Shown here in pieces: positions 46,530-56,879 of a stretch of 64,000 nt of DNA (positions are counted from its first letter, which is position 1; every line of letters begins with the position of its first letter). The stretch spans positions 24,503,911 to 24,567,910 of the forward strand of contig OV121085.1 in the NCBI GenBank assembly GCA_921293015.1, read 5' to 3'. Origin of the DNA: Phorcus lineatus (Eukaryota; Mollusca; Gastropoda; Trochida; Trochidae). A program made the translations under genes and the position numbers. The notes beneath the pieces were generated by a model. It was not told the DNA's origin. It made no database searches and worked only from the letters and a program-made list of their open reading frames with translations.

Positions 46530-47105
46530 ATGGATAATACACCTAATTCGATTAAGAGAAATAGAGAAGACGTCTTTTCTTCGCCTGATTTTGATTCTGA
46601 AAATAAAAGACAGTGTTATTTGTCAAGTTTATCTATTTCTGAACTGTCGGATTTAGATCAATCTCCAGGTACAATGGCTAGTAACATGCAGGACAATGGT
46701 CAATCACAAGAGAGTGGCGCTGGACAATTTATTGAACATTTGTTACTGGCCCTCAAAAATGAGGAGGTGTTGTCCCTAATAGGCTCAGCTGTAGGGGGAG
46801 CTATAAAACCTACTATAAAGCGAGAGATATCTTTGCTATATGAAAAAAAACCCAGTTCGAGGAAGCTGTTAGTGACCTTAAACCTAAGGTAGTTGAACGA
46901 GATGAGGTGATAGAAGCACTGTCTGATAAACTGGATAGGGCTGAGCAGTACGCTAGGAGAACATTAGAGTAAGGGGTATCCCAGAAACTGAGGGGGAGAA
47001 CACAGATCAACTGATGTTAGAGCTAGCAAAGACTATCGGTGTTGATATATCCCCTAGAGACATTGATATCAGCCACAGAGTCCCCAGTCCCCAGTCCACT
47101 CTACT
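46530..47105 (+). pseudogene. LINE ORF1-like (L1/CR1-type) relic
   Basis: The frame from 46530 encodes a serine- and acid-rich N-terminus (MDNTPNSIKRNREDVFSSPD) and IEHLLLALKNEEVLSLIGSA. After a one-base frame change in the A-run at 46842 it continues with VSDLKPKVVERDEVIEALSD then KLDRAEQYARRNIRVRGIPE and DISHRVPSP. The coiled coil followed by RRNIRVRGIPE...SHRV is the pattern of LINE ORF1 nucleic-acid-binding proteins (the transposase_22-like fold). It breaks off abruptly where GC-rich DIRS sequence begins. Confidence 0.7.
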
Positions 47106-47109
47106 TGGG

Positions 47110-48415
47110 TTGTTTCGTCCCTACAAGTGGCCGTGTAGTGAACGACGGTGAGTGAAGCCTCAGCTTTACTCCGCCGTGCGTTGGGCTCTGTTTGGCTCCG
47201 CTGATGAATCTGTCCAACTTAGTCTTGTTAGGTGTTTCGCATGGCAACCGTCAATCTCTTCGTGGACGCGGCCACGCCTGGCTAGGGCGCCAATCTGGGG
47301 ACGGAACAGACAGCGGGCGCCTTGTCTTTGGGTCAGCACATGCGCCACATTAACGAGCTGGTGATGGTAGCCATCAGGCTAGCAATCTGCCACTGGTCCA
47401 TTCGGCTGTCGAGGTGCTTCTCGTGCACACGGACAGCTCGACAACGGCTTCGTGATAACAAATAAGGGAGGGATCCTTTTTTCGCCTTCTGTGCTGACAA
47501 GGGCTTGGACGTCCAAGTACGTAGTACTTAGTGTACCTCCGGAAGGAGAGGGGGCATAAGGCCTAGTCTATTAACACCCACTGGACAGCGATTATGTCCG
47601 TTCTGCGTAGCGGGATCCCTCCGTGGACATCTCGGTCCTCAAGGAGGTCATGAGGACTTACCAGTAGTCAGGCGGCCTTATCCGAGACCCCACGAGTGGG
47701 ATCTGGCGATCGTTCTTGAACACCTACCCTCGGACGAGGCCCTAATGGAGATATCATTCTCCGCATGACGGGTAAGATGGCCTTCCTGGTGGCGATGGTT
47801 TTGGCCGCCAGGATTTCAGAATTGCACCCCCTGCAAGCCGACTTGCATCGGGTTGAAGTGAGGGATGGGGGACTGGGACTTGCACCGGACTTCGTGTGTA
47901 AGAACCAGGGGTCAGATGAGCGAGGCAGGGTGTTCCACATCCCCACTCTCGCTGGCTACGCCTCCCCCACGGATGAGGAGAGCAGACTCCTCTGTCCGGT
48001 TTGAGCTCTCCGCTTTTACTCGGAACGTATGCGTTCCGTCCGCCAGGGTAGGGGGAATCTTTTCCTACCTCACTCACAGCGGAGCACTAAGGAGATCGAT
48101 AGAAGAGCCTTGGGCGTCAATCTGCGGTCAGCTATTCTTGAGGCTTGCAAAGCTGGGAAGAAAGCATCCAAACAACCCTCACGAGATCCGAGCGGTCTCG
48201 GCCACTAAGGTCTTTCACAGTAACATCGCTATGGCGGACATCATGTCGGGCTGTTTCTTGAGGTCCGGCATGGTCTTCGCAAGCCACTACCTCCGAGACT
48301 TGTCCACGGAAGACCTTGCGGGCGTTGCCAGGCTCAGGCCGCAGGTATTCGCACAGAACCGCACAGCGGGTCCTGCTCCCCCAAGAGGGGTTGCAGCTCA
48401 CCGTTAAGTCACTTT
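47110..48415 (+). mobile_element. DIRS-type retrotransposon relic (RNase H and tyrosine recombinase)
   Basis: This GC-rich island encodes an RNase H region near 47230 (NLFVDAATPGWGANLG, GQHMRHINELVMVAIRLAI, LVHTDSSTTAS) followed by a linker WDLAIVLEHLPSDEALMEIS near 47700 and a tyrosine recombinase. DIRS elements use this recombinase instead of a DDE integrase. The reverse transcriptase is missing on the left, where a LINE ORF1 relic abuts. Several frameshifts and stops. A large hairpin and a satellite follow directly. Confidence 0.8.
47755..48340 (+). pseudogene. DIRS-type tyrosine recombinase
   Basis: Frames 47765-48004 and then 48100-48400 give GKMAFLVAMVLAARISELHP (the arginine of the R...HxxR...Y active site lies in the AARISEL segment), DFVCKNQG, LCPV then stop, ALRFYSERMRSVRQGRGNLF, HSQRSTKEIDRRALG, and after another frameshift NPHEIRAVSATKVFHSN and ASHYLRDLS. 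HEIR and HYLRD match the second catalytic HxxR and the tyrosine motif. At least one stop and one frameshift disable it. Confidence 0.8.
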
Positions 48416-48620
48416 CGCGACTCAGTTGCTTTTGTTAGCTCATAAACTTCGCATCGCATTTCCGTTGGAGGTCTTTTCTACTGACTTGGGGCGAGCTACC
48501 ACCCTTGTCGGGGTTCCCTTTGCTCCTACCTTTAGTTAGACGGTTTTAGGGTGTACCTGCTCACCTGCCGCTTGGTTCTCGCATCCATGGTGAGTTGGAG
48601 ACGGTAAAAGTATGTTAAAT

Positions 48621-48829
48621 AATAGTACGTTTTTGAGTTTACGTCATTATATGTACTTACCGTTGACGACTCACCAATCTTTATTTCCCACCCGTGCCTC
48701 CCCTCAATAGGTGGCGCGCGGGTGGGCAGGTGTAATATGGTCGAGAGATAATTGGTAGGCAATTATGGGGCTACCGTGAGTCGTCGACGGTAAGTACAAA
48801 TAACGACGTTTACTCAAAAACGTACTATT
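48621..48829. repeat. 54-bp inverted repeat (hairpin) downstream of DIRS relic
   Basis: The arm 48621-48674 (AATAGTACGTTTTTGAG...GACGACTCAC) is complementary to 48776-48829 with about five mismatches and a loop of 101 bases. It sits after the recombinase and directly before the satellite, whose first unit continues from the right arm. It may be part of the DIRS terminal repeats, or an unrelated foldback. Confidence 0.7.
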
Positions 48830-49833
48830 ATATCACAATAATGGATTCTACAAGTTATAACAGTTATGCTATCACCTACTAATCATATCACAATAATGGA
48901 TTCTACAAGTTGTGACGGTTATGCTATCACTTACTTATTATATTTCAAAAAATATTACCACAATTAATGACTGTTATGCTATCACCTATTTACTACTTTT
49001 CAAACATTTGTTCTACAAGTAATGACAGTTATGCTATCACCTACTTATTATATCACAATAATGGATTCTACAAGTTGTGAAAGTTATACTGTCACCTACT
49101 TATTATATTTTAAAAAATTGTTCTACAAGTAATGACAGTTATGCTATCACCTACTTATTATATCACAATAATGAATTCTACAAGTTGTGACAGTTATGCT
49201 ATCACCTACTTATTATATCACAATAATGGATTCTACAAGTTGTGAAAGTTATGCTATCACCTACTTAATATATTCCAAAATCCAAAACTTTGTTCTACAA
49301 GTTGTGACAGTTATGCTGTCACCTACTTATTATATCACAATAATGGATTCTACAAGTAATGACAGTTATGCTATCACTTACTTATTATATTGCAAAAAAA
49401 AATTCTACAAGTTGTGACAGTTATTCTATCACCTACTTATCATATCATAATAATGGATTCTACAAGTTGTGACAGTTATGCTATCACTTACTTAATATAT
49501 TGCAAAAATTTGTTCTACAAGTTGTGACAGTTATGCTATCACCTACTTATCATATCACAATAATGGATTCTACAAGTTGTGACAGTTATGCTATCACTTA
49601 CTTATTATATTTCAAAAATTTGTTCTACAAGTTGTGACAGTTATGCTATCACCTACTTATCATATCACAATAATGGATTCTACAAGTTGTAACAGTTATG
49701 CTATCACTTACTTATTATATTGCAAAAATTTGTTCTACAAGTTGTGACGGTTATATTATCACCTACGTATTATATCACAATAATAGATTCTACAAGTTGT
49801 GACAGTTATGCTATCACTTACTTATTATATTTC
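48830..49833. repeat. Satellite, about 18 units of 54-55 bp in an alternating dimer
   Basis: Each unit contains TTCTACAAGTTGTGACAG then TTATGCTATCACCTACTTAT. Two unit types alternate: one begins TATCACAATAATGGA, the other TATTTCAAAAATTTG, giving a higher-order period near 109 bp. About eighteen units, the third badly degraded. The open frames predicted across it are repeat artefacts. Confidence 0.9.
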
Positions 49834-49835
49834 CA

Positions 49836-52210
49836 CAAATATTTTTTATTAGACAGTTTGGTATGAACCTTACTCATAATTACCCAAATGTGTCAATATT
49901 ATTAATTTAAGAGAATTGAATTAAAGATCGACTGAAATGACAATGGCAACTTTCGTGATTCATAAAATATGTAGTCAAATTTGCCAGTAACTTGAATTTA
50001 AATTTTCTAAATCGGCCGATAAACAACTTTGATACGGCTTATCACATCACCAGCTAATTAGCACCAGTGAACAGAACTGAAATGGTCACTGGAGCGTGTC
50101 CTGTCGCGTGACGTGCTAGTCGGCGGAAGTATAACCTCCTTAATGAAAGAACAAGAGGAAATCTCACAGTCTTTACAACTGTTTAAACATATTCAAAGTC
50201 ATCCAAACAACTCCAAACTCTGATAAATTGATGTTTAATATATCTTTGACTAATTTTATTCATTTATGACACACAGGTGGCCGTTGTGTAATCCTATCGT
50301 ATTCAATTTCGATTCTTGATTTAATGGTCTCTAATTATACCTTTTGAATTTTCACGCTTTGGACCCACCAAGCGGAATATATGTCCTGCCATAACGGCGT
50401 AACTCTTGGCATTTGACTGCTACTTAGTTTATTGTCACGCCGTCCAGTCATTATGAACCAATGATCTTGTAGCAGATACATTCAACCAATAAATTAAGAG
50501 AAGGAGATTTGGCTCATGCACGTCTACCAACGATGACACTCATTTAAAAAAATAGATCGGTAATAACGGGTACCAACATTCTTTGGGATTACATAGGATG
50601 TTTCTAACGCTTGAGCCAGGTATGTTTTCATGTCATTGATTGTTAACTTCAAAGACAAATATATTGTCACACGGTGTGAGATGTTATACTAGATAACAAT
50701 ATGATATATGTTTGTTGAAAACAAACTAATCATCCACAAAGTAGTAGGTTGTCATGAAAGTGAAGTGAAAATTTTTTTTTCTACAGTAAACATTAAACAA
50801 TTTATTTTGCATTGTCTCCCGTTTATTATAAAAACTTCAATTTTTTCTAAACAAATGAGAACTTCATATCGATAAATACACGATATAACACTACGAGTTA
50901 ACCAATAGTGGTGGATCTCTCACCGACCAAGTTCTAAACCTTTTTGATATAAACCCACCCACTAAAACCGCGTTCAATGATTGTCACAGTCCTATCAAAA
51001 TGTACTTGATGACTGTGAAGGAAAGTTGATATCATGAAGCAGTTACTTATCGTTTTTAGGAATTCTTTCGGTCATGCTGTTGCCTTTATTTTGCTGTTGA
51101 ATTAGCTTGAAAATACAAAGAAAATCAAAGGGCTGGACTTTCAGCTGACGACTAGCACGTCACACATTGGGCGTGGCTTCGAGTCATGCTTCGATGATTT
51201 TGACTGAGCGTTCGCCAGTCTCATTAGGCGGTTATCCAAAACAGGGGTATAAAAGGTCTTCTAGAAGTCAAATTAAAGCATATATTTTCTCATTTTTTGG
51301 CTCTATTGATTCTTATAAATGAAGCGAATACAGATAATAATTTGTAATAATCAAAATTATGCGTTACGTCTCCTCTTTAAGACTGACCGAAGAAATTAAT
51401 ATGACTTCAAGGAATACATCAATGCTTCATATGCAAAATGATGTGTTGTTAATACACTAAGTTTGTTCATGTATATTTACAAATTGCAGTCTGGATAATT
51501 ACCATATGAAAAGCAGAAAATAATTCCAATGGATATATGCAAATATTATCCATAATTATCCTTGTATAGACTATCTCAAATATGATCAATAATCACTATT
51601 CAGATTAGTAATGAAATGCTTTGGTTAATAGACATTACAATGCACAAATAGTACATTACAAATTTATTTTTAATTTTTTCTTTGCAACTACATATACTTA
51701 AATGAAGCTGTCATATGTGTCAATGGCTCATTGGAATATTGAACTTAATCGTCCATACCTTGGGTATGGTTTTACATTATTTGTCTTGTAACACTGTGAG
51801 TCATAAAATAATTGAGTAAGATGACAATCAACATTATTTTGTATAATATCTGTCTTCTATTGACATGCTAGAATTGTTAACAACTATATTAATTTGTATC
51901 ATAGTATTAGAGCACTGATACATTTATTCTGAATCAAAAGTTGAGGTATCCAAAATGACCCCACTGCATTCTCAGGCTGTTGGGAAATGTACATTACTTC
52001 CACTGTGCACGTGCAGGGCAAGTTTCTCGTGACTTGTGTGTATCTCTACACACGGTAACAGTATTAGACTAACATGTAATGTTATCATGGAAAAATACAT
52101 TCATATCATATACAGACATAATAAACTAGTTTTATGATTTAATTTCTTACAAAGTTGGTATTTAACCATAGGGTCTTCTTCGCCTTTTTGTTGCTTTTTT
52201 TCTATTTCTT
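49836..52210. other. Unannotated interval
   Basis: No exon or recognised repeat. The 15-base GTGACGTGCTAGTCG at 50108-50122 is found inverted at 51149-51163, which might mark the ends of a 1-kb element, but flanking similarity is weak. Confidence 0.4.
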
Positions 52211-52419
52211 TTAAAAAAAAACTCAATGAGTCTTTCCACTTCGGTTATTTTTCTTTGTTTTTGTTTCTTCTTTGAGAATTTTTGCATTGATGTATTATGC
52301 CAGATCTCAAACCAAAGTTATCAGAATATTCAATGTCTACGTGTGCTTGTTTTCTGTATGTCGTTACTTTGTGACCCCCCTGTCAGCTTTTTGGATGATT
52401 TTGTATTCATATCTGTTAA

Positions 52420-53395
52420 ATGTCAGTTGACATAATGCAGTACAGGCAGGCAGTGGGGTGCTTTGCTGTTTCACTTCATTCAAGAAGTTCATACAATTTT
52501 CAATTATTTATATATCGCTCAAGTTTCCTTTGCTTGTACAATTCATATATTTCCATATTTATCAGTATTCTCCTTCTTTGTTGCGGAGATATTCACCCAA
52601 ACCCGGGACCAAATTTTAATAGAACCCTAAAAATAATACATTTCAATGTTAGAAGTCTCAAAGATAAAGTTGATATCATTCATGCAGAATTCCTAGAGTA
52701 TGATGTTATATGCCTTACAGAAACCTGGCTGAACGATAATGTTAATAGCAATGATATACAAATACCAGGCTTTCACAGTCCTTTCAGAAAAGATCGTTTA
52801 ACGCGAGGTGGGGGCGTAGCCATTTATGTTAAACAAAACTTATGCCTAGAGAGTATGGAAACATTAGACATTGCCGGCCTCGAAGCGTTATGGATAAAAA
52901 TAAAAGGCAAAAACCGAAATTGGCGATCGATCTTAATTTGTTTACTATAATTGCTGGGGATTTTAACATAGATATTCTAAAGGAAAGTAACACTAAAGTT
53001 GAAACACTCAAACACATATACGGGTTAAACCAGATGATAACTACTGCTAAAAGAATAACGCAAAGCTCTAGCTCTTTGATTGATTTGGTTTTTTTCACAT
53101 GAAAACAGCGTGCTTAGCTCCGGCGTTCTCGATCCTGTATGTAGTGATCATTGTCCGGTTTTCCTGATGATTAGAGACAAAATATTCAAACCACGAACTA
53201 TAGATAGAGTTGTGTATGATTATAATTTGATGGATAAAGACAGTGTTCAAAGATATACCATCGAAATTGATGAAAACGATTTATTTTCTTCTGGAAACAT
53301 AAACACTGCAGTTGAAATATTATCTGAAAAGTTAAAATATATTATGAACAATACTATACCAAATAGACGGGTCACTATAAAACCTGAGGGTCACT
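52420..53395 (+). pseudogene. LINE-A endonuclease domain
   Basis: After CGDIHPNPGPNFNRTLKI, the conserved EN motifs appear: IHFNVRSLKDK, ICLTETWLNDN (catalytic Glu in TETW), RGGGVAIYVKQ, then after a frame change and an apparent internal deletion near 52930, IIAGDFNIDIL and SSSLIDLVFF, and after another frameshift CSDHCPVFL (catalytic SDH). This nicks target DNA to prime reverse transcription in intact elements. The missing stretch before AGDFN and the shifts disable it. Confidence 0.85.
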
Positions 53396-53869
53396 ATAAA
53401 ACCTGATGATCCCGTATGATCCCGATGAATGGCAAAATCCGCTCTGCAATGCGTAAGCGAAATCGTCGTCATAAAATTGCAAAAAAGCTCAACCGTCCTT
53501 CCGACTGGGCAGATTTCCGATCAGCCAGAAATAAAGTCATCAACCTTATACGTGACTCTAAAAGAAAATATGATTCAGAAATAGATGATAAGGTTAATTC
53601 GTCTGCTGGTACAAAAAAGTGGTGGCGTTTGATAAAACAATATATTCAAAGGAAATCCGAATGCAACTTCTTTCCACCAATTCCACCCAGAAGATATTTC
53701 ACACGTCCTTAACGATTTCTTTGTTTGTCAGTCAACAGTGAATAATCCAGATTCACAAGTACCTGAATCCCTCTCTGAACAATGTGCATCATCGCTAAAC
53801 TTTATTATTGTTACACATGAGGAAGTACAAGACATCCTTCTCTCCCTTGATCCATCAAAAGCAACAGGG

Positions 53870-54960
53870 CCAGATGGAATAGAAAATATATTTCTTAAAG
53901 TTGCGGCGTAAAGTTAAGCTCCCTTGTTAACAAAATTATTTAATATGTCTCTTCAACATTTCACGTTTCCAGTCATCTGGAAAGACGCTTCAGTTATACA
54001 TATTCATAAAAAGAATAGTCTTAATGAATGTTCTAATTACAGACCAGTCGCACTTACGAGTTCTTTGTCTAAAGTTTTCGAAAAATGTGTCTTTAAACAT
54101 GTTTTCAACTACTTTCGAGACAATGATGTCTTAACCAACTTACAGTCTGGTTTTATGCCAGGTGACTCAACCGCTAACCAATTAACATTCTTATATGATT
54201 TCATTGCGAAAGGGCTTGATGAAGGTAAAGAGGTTAGGGCTGTATTTTGTGACATAAGTAAGGCATTTGACAAGGTTTGGCACAAAGGCATCATTTCTAA
54301 ACTTAAAAACTATGTTAATCCTTGACTCTCTATTGAGCTGGTTTGAAAGTTATTTAGAAAATCGAGTACAGAAAGTCATCATTAATGGATACAGTTCCAA
54401 TTGTAAACCTGTACTTGCTGGCGTTCCACAAGGTTCCGTATTAGGTCGGTTACTTTTCCTCATAAACATAAACGATATAGTTGATGGCATTGATAGTCAC
54501 ATACGCTTATTTGCTGACGACACTTCCATTATTACGTAATTGTCGATGATCACGATATTGCTGCATCGTGTCTGAACGACGACTTGGCGCGCATAGCTAT
54601 CTGGGCAGATAAGTGGCAAGTTAAATTCAACCCTGATAAGACTGAGACAATAAATTTTTCTCGAAAACAAAAAACTGATAAAATTCCTACCTTGAATATG
54701 AATCAAATCCCAATACAAGAAGTCGAAGGTCTTAAACATCTTGGCATAACACTACAGAAAAATTGCACATGGAAAATTCATATTGAAGATATTGTTAAGA
54801 AAGCTAGTCCAATGATAAATTGCCTCCGAGGTCTGAAATACCGTCTCTCAAGAAAACCCTTGAAATCATGTACAAATCCTTTATTTTACCGATATTTGAC
54901 TATTGCTGTCATATCTGGGATAACTGTACGATCGATCAACCTGGCACTTTCGAGCGATTA
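53870..54960 (+). pseudogene. LINE-A reverse transcriptase
   Basis: Frame 53924-54325 contains NYRPVALTSSLSKVFEK, LQSGFMPGDSTANQL, VFCDISKAFDKVWH; after a frameshift, AGVPQGSVLGRLLFLININD and the catalytic LFADDTSI (about 54510); after a stop, ADKWQVKFNPDKTE and GLKHLGITLQK. The aspartates in CDISKAFD and FADD bind the catalytic metals. The family signature is that of jockey/CR1-type LINEs. Two interruptions. Confidence 0.9.
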
Positions 54961-55655
54961 CATTTAGATGCACTCCGTACAATATGTAGTGCTGTTCGTG
55001 GTACTAGTCATCACAAGCTATACATCGAAACAAATTCTAAACCACTGAAAGATCGAAGACAGGATATCAAATTGATAAATTTCTACAAGATCTCGCACCA
55101 GAGTACCTCTGCAATCTAATTCCTAATACTGTCTCCGAAAACAGTCACTACAATCTAAGAATCCAGTCCAAATTACAGACAACGAACTGTGCAACTAAAT
55201 TATATGAACAATATTTCCTGCCTGACACGATAAAGATGTGGAATTCATTACCTGATAAATTCATGCAAGCAAACACCATATTAAAATCTCTGCTGAAAAA
55301 TAATGAAGCAAATAGCAATTATCTTGATCTGAATTATGGAAGTCGTTTCTGTCAGATTATACATAGTAGACTTAAGCTTGAGTGCAGTGATCTAAACGCA
55401 GACAAAGTAAATAGACATATTTCAAACACCCCTGACTGCGCTTGTGGGTATCACAATGAAGGTGTTGTACATTACCTGTTTACATGTGAGTTGTATATGG
55501 TTGCTAGAAATAATTCATTTTTCTATGCAAATGGCTATGGCCTCCAAAATGTGTTATACGGAACACCTCAAACAACTAATGATGTCAATTTGCAAATAGT
55601 AAAGTCCCTCCACCAATACATCATTAAGGCCAAACACTTTGATAAGTACCGCTAA
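54960..55655 (+). pseudogene. LINE-A ORF2 C-terminus
   Basis: Frames 54820-55119 and 55236-55655 encode LPIFDYCCHIWDNCT (54895), FERLHLDALRTICSAVRGTS, MWNSLPDKFMQANT, and the zinc-knuckle-like CACGYHNEGVVHYLFTC near 55440, ending at a natural stop. The same C-terminal stretch is what the 44.4-45.7 kb copy preserves. Confidence 0.85.
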
Positions 55656-55689
55656 TAGTGTTATTATAAATGAAGTCAAGCTGCAAAGA

Positions 55690-55712
55690 ACACACACACA
55701 CGCACACACACC

Positions 55713-55748
<36 letters not shown>
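55690..55748. repeat. AC/TA microsatellite at LINE-A 3' end
   Basis: (ACAC)n with two variant units, then (TA)n. Position just beyond the ORF2 stop fits a LINE simple-repeat tail. Confidence 0.8.
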
Positions 55749-55749
<1 letters not shown>

Positions 55750-55791
55750 TAAATATAACATACTTCACATAGTCGTTTGAAGAATCATTTT

Positions 55792-55836
55792 AATCCGATA
55801 CTAGTATTTCGTCAATAGTATTGACTCATCAGGGAT
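55792..55836 (-). ncRNA. Hammerhead ribozyme, type I (Penelope-like element)
   Basis: On the minus strand, ATCC (stem I, 5' side) is followed by the core CTGATGA, a perfect six-pair stem II (GTCAAT, loop ACT, ATTGAC), the core GAAA, a very short stem III (TAC, TA, GTA, plus the A-T pair of the core), then TC and GGAT, which pairs with ATCC. Self-cleavage would occur after that C. All conserved core nucleotides are present. Hammerheads with minimal stem III are known in Penelope-like elements and retrozymes, and this one lies about 250 bases beyond the GIY-YIG stop. Confidence 0.85.
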
Positions 55837-56089
55837 GAAACGATATGATCGTTAACATCGCATTACAAGCGTTTTTATAACAAAATATACGTACAATGTA
55901 CAAGGATATATTGTAAATTATGCTAATCAGGTGACATCATGGTTCTTCCTTGTTGATCTTCTGATTGACACAATCACTCTCTTATGAGTTTACCCCTTGA
56001 GCAATATGTTAATGTGACATAATCCCTTTTGTTTTTAAATAGCTCAATTGTAGTTAGAGATATATGTCAGTGATTTAAGGGTAATCATC

Positions 56090-56440
56090 TCATTGTTTAT
56101 TTAGTGAGGGTCTATAGGTGTCAATGAAGGACTCTTCAAGTCGTAAAAGTGCATTTGAGACACTGCCCATGTTAGATTTATGAAATAATTTATAGAAAGG
56201 AAATATTTTGAAATCACCATTTGCACAAGTAGAAAGATGTTTATTTACAAATAAACAGCGGTATCTGCTATCGTTATTGTGTTGTCTGTGTAAGGTTACC
56301 CTATTTCTTAGGCATTCAGTTTTACCAATAAAGGATTTTTTACACTTAGGGCACATTATTGCATAAATGACATTTTTTTGAATTGCAATAAAAGTTTGAT
56401 TTTATTTCAAATGTTTTGCCATTGTCAAATGTGAAAGACA
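56090..56440 (-). pseudogene. Penelope-like GIY-YIG endonuclease
   Basis: Frame 56356-56090 encodes MCPKCKKSFIGKTECLRNRV then TLHRQHNND, RCLFVNKHLSTC and DFKIFPFYKL. The preceding codons, through a frame change, give the ..IYAI.-like tyrosine motif before MCPKC. CxxC...FIGKT...LRNRV...HR is the GIY-YIG nuclease with the zinc-binding cysteines peculiar to Penelope-like elements; the Arg and His are catalytic. It ends at a natural stop (SLNKQ). Confidence 0.8.
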
Positions 56441-56872
56441 TTGCAGCGAGGCTATCCAGAACCTCTTATCAAAGATGGAATAAATAAAGCACAGGCACTC
56501 ACTCTTGAAGAGTTACGTACTCCTAAAGATAAAATAAATGAGGACCAAAACACAATCGCTTTTGTGACAACACATAATAAAAACAATGCGGAATTATTCC
56601 CTGTTATACATCGGAACTTACCGATGCTTAGTCATGACAAGCGGTTAGGCCAAATGTTGTAAAGAAATAAAATCATTAAAAGCAAAAGACAGCCAAAAAA
56701 TCTTAAACACATCTTAACAAGGGCTCAATATGATGGTATTCAAAACCCAACAGAAAGACCTTCAGTTTCCAAATGTTCAAATAAAAGATGTGGCACATGT
56801 CCCCATTTATTAGAAGGCTCGTCTTTCACATTTGACAATGGCAAAACATTTGAAATAAAATCTAACTTTTAT
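56441..56872 (+). pseudogene. Penelope-like RT-to-endonuclease linker (inverted half)
   Basis: Plus-strand frame: QRGYPEPLIKDGINKAQALT, NTIAFVTTHNKNNAELFPVI, then after a stop RQPKNLKHILTRAQYDG and CSNKRCGTCPHLLEG, ending FTFDNGKTFEIKSNF. These are the blocks that follow RT and precede GIY-YIG in Penelope-like elements. The FTFDNGKTFEIKSNF end is repeated, in inverse orientation, at the start of the minus-strand half. Confidence 0.8.
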
Positions 56873-56879
56873 ATATATA

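Larger units (their letters stand above)
52220..55750 (+). mobile_element. LINE-A (jockey/CR1-like), longest LINE copy in the window
   Basis: The plus strand encodes an ORF2-like protein from about 52420: a hydrophobic leader ending in CGDIHPNPGP, apurinic endonuclease (to about 53390), reverse transcriptase (53870-54960) and a C-terminal zinc-knuckle region (to the TAA at 55653). A dinucleotide tail (AC, then TA repeats, 55690-55748) follows. About five frameshifts or internal deletions interrupt it, so it is inactive. A second, much shorter copy of this family is at 44405-45740. Confidence 0.9.
55760..56872 (-). mobile_element. Penelope-like element with inverted 5' half
   Basis: The minus-strand part (56434 to about 55760) holds the C-terminal GIY-YIG endonuclease and the 3' region with a hammerhead ribozyme. 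The plus-strand part (56441-56872) holds the preceding linker of the same protein in opposite orientation. The two share an inverted overlap of about 50 bases (56385-56434 and 56823-56872: TTTGACAATGGCAAAACATT). This is the structure expected when a second primer copies the RNA internally (twin priming). Truncated before RT. Confidence 0.8.

Noticed and set aside
47668..48401. Minus-strand frames across the GC-rich island
   Set aside because: Shadows of the plus-strand DIRS recombinase, whose motifs are clear.
49187..49417. 76-codon plus-strand frame with repeated CESYAITYL
   Set aside because: Translation of the 54-bp satellite; not a gene.
48830..49833. CRISPR-like array
   Set aside because: Units abut without spacers and alternate between two related forms; this is satellite DNA.
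50108..51163. Transposon with GTGACGTGCTAGTCG ends
   Set aside because: Only a 15-base inverted match, no duplication and little flanking similarity; noted as a possibility only.
54109..54294. Minus-strand frames in LINE-A
   Set aside because: Antisense to well-conserved RT motifs.
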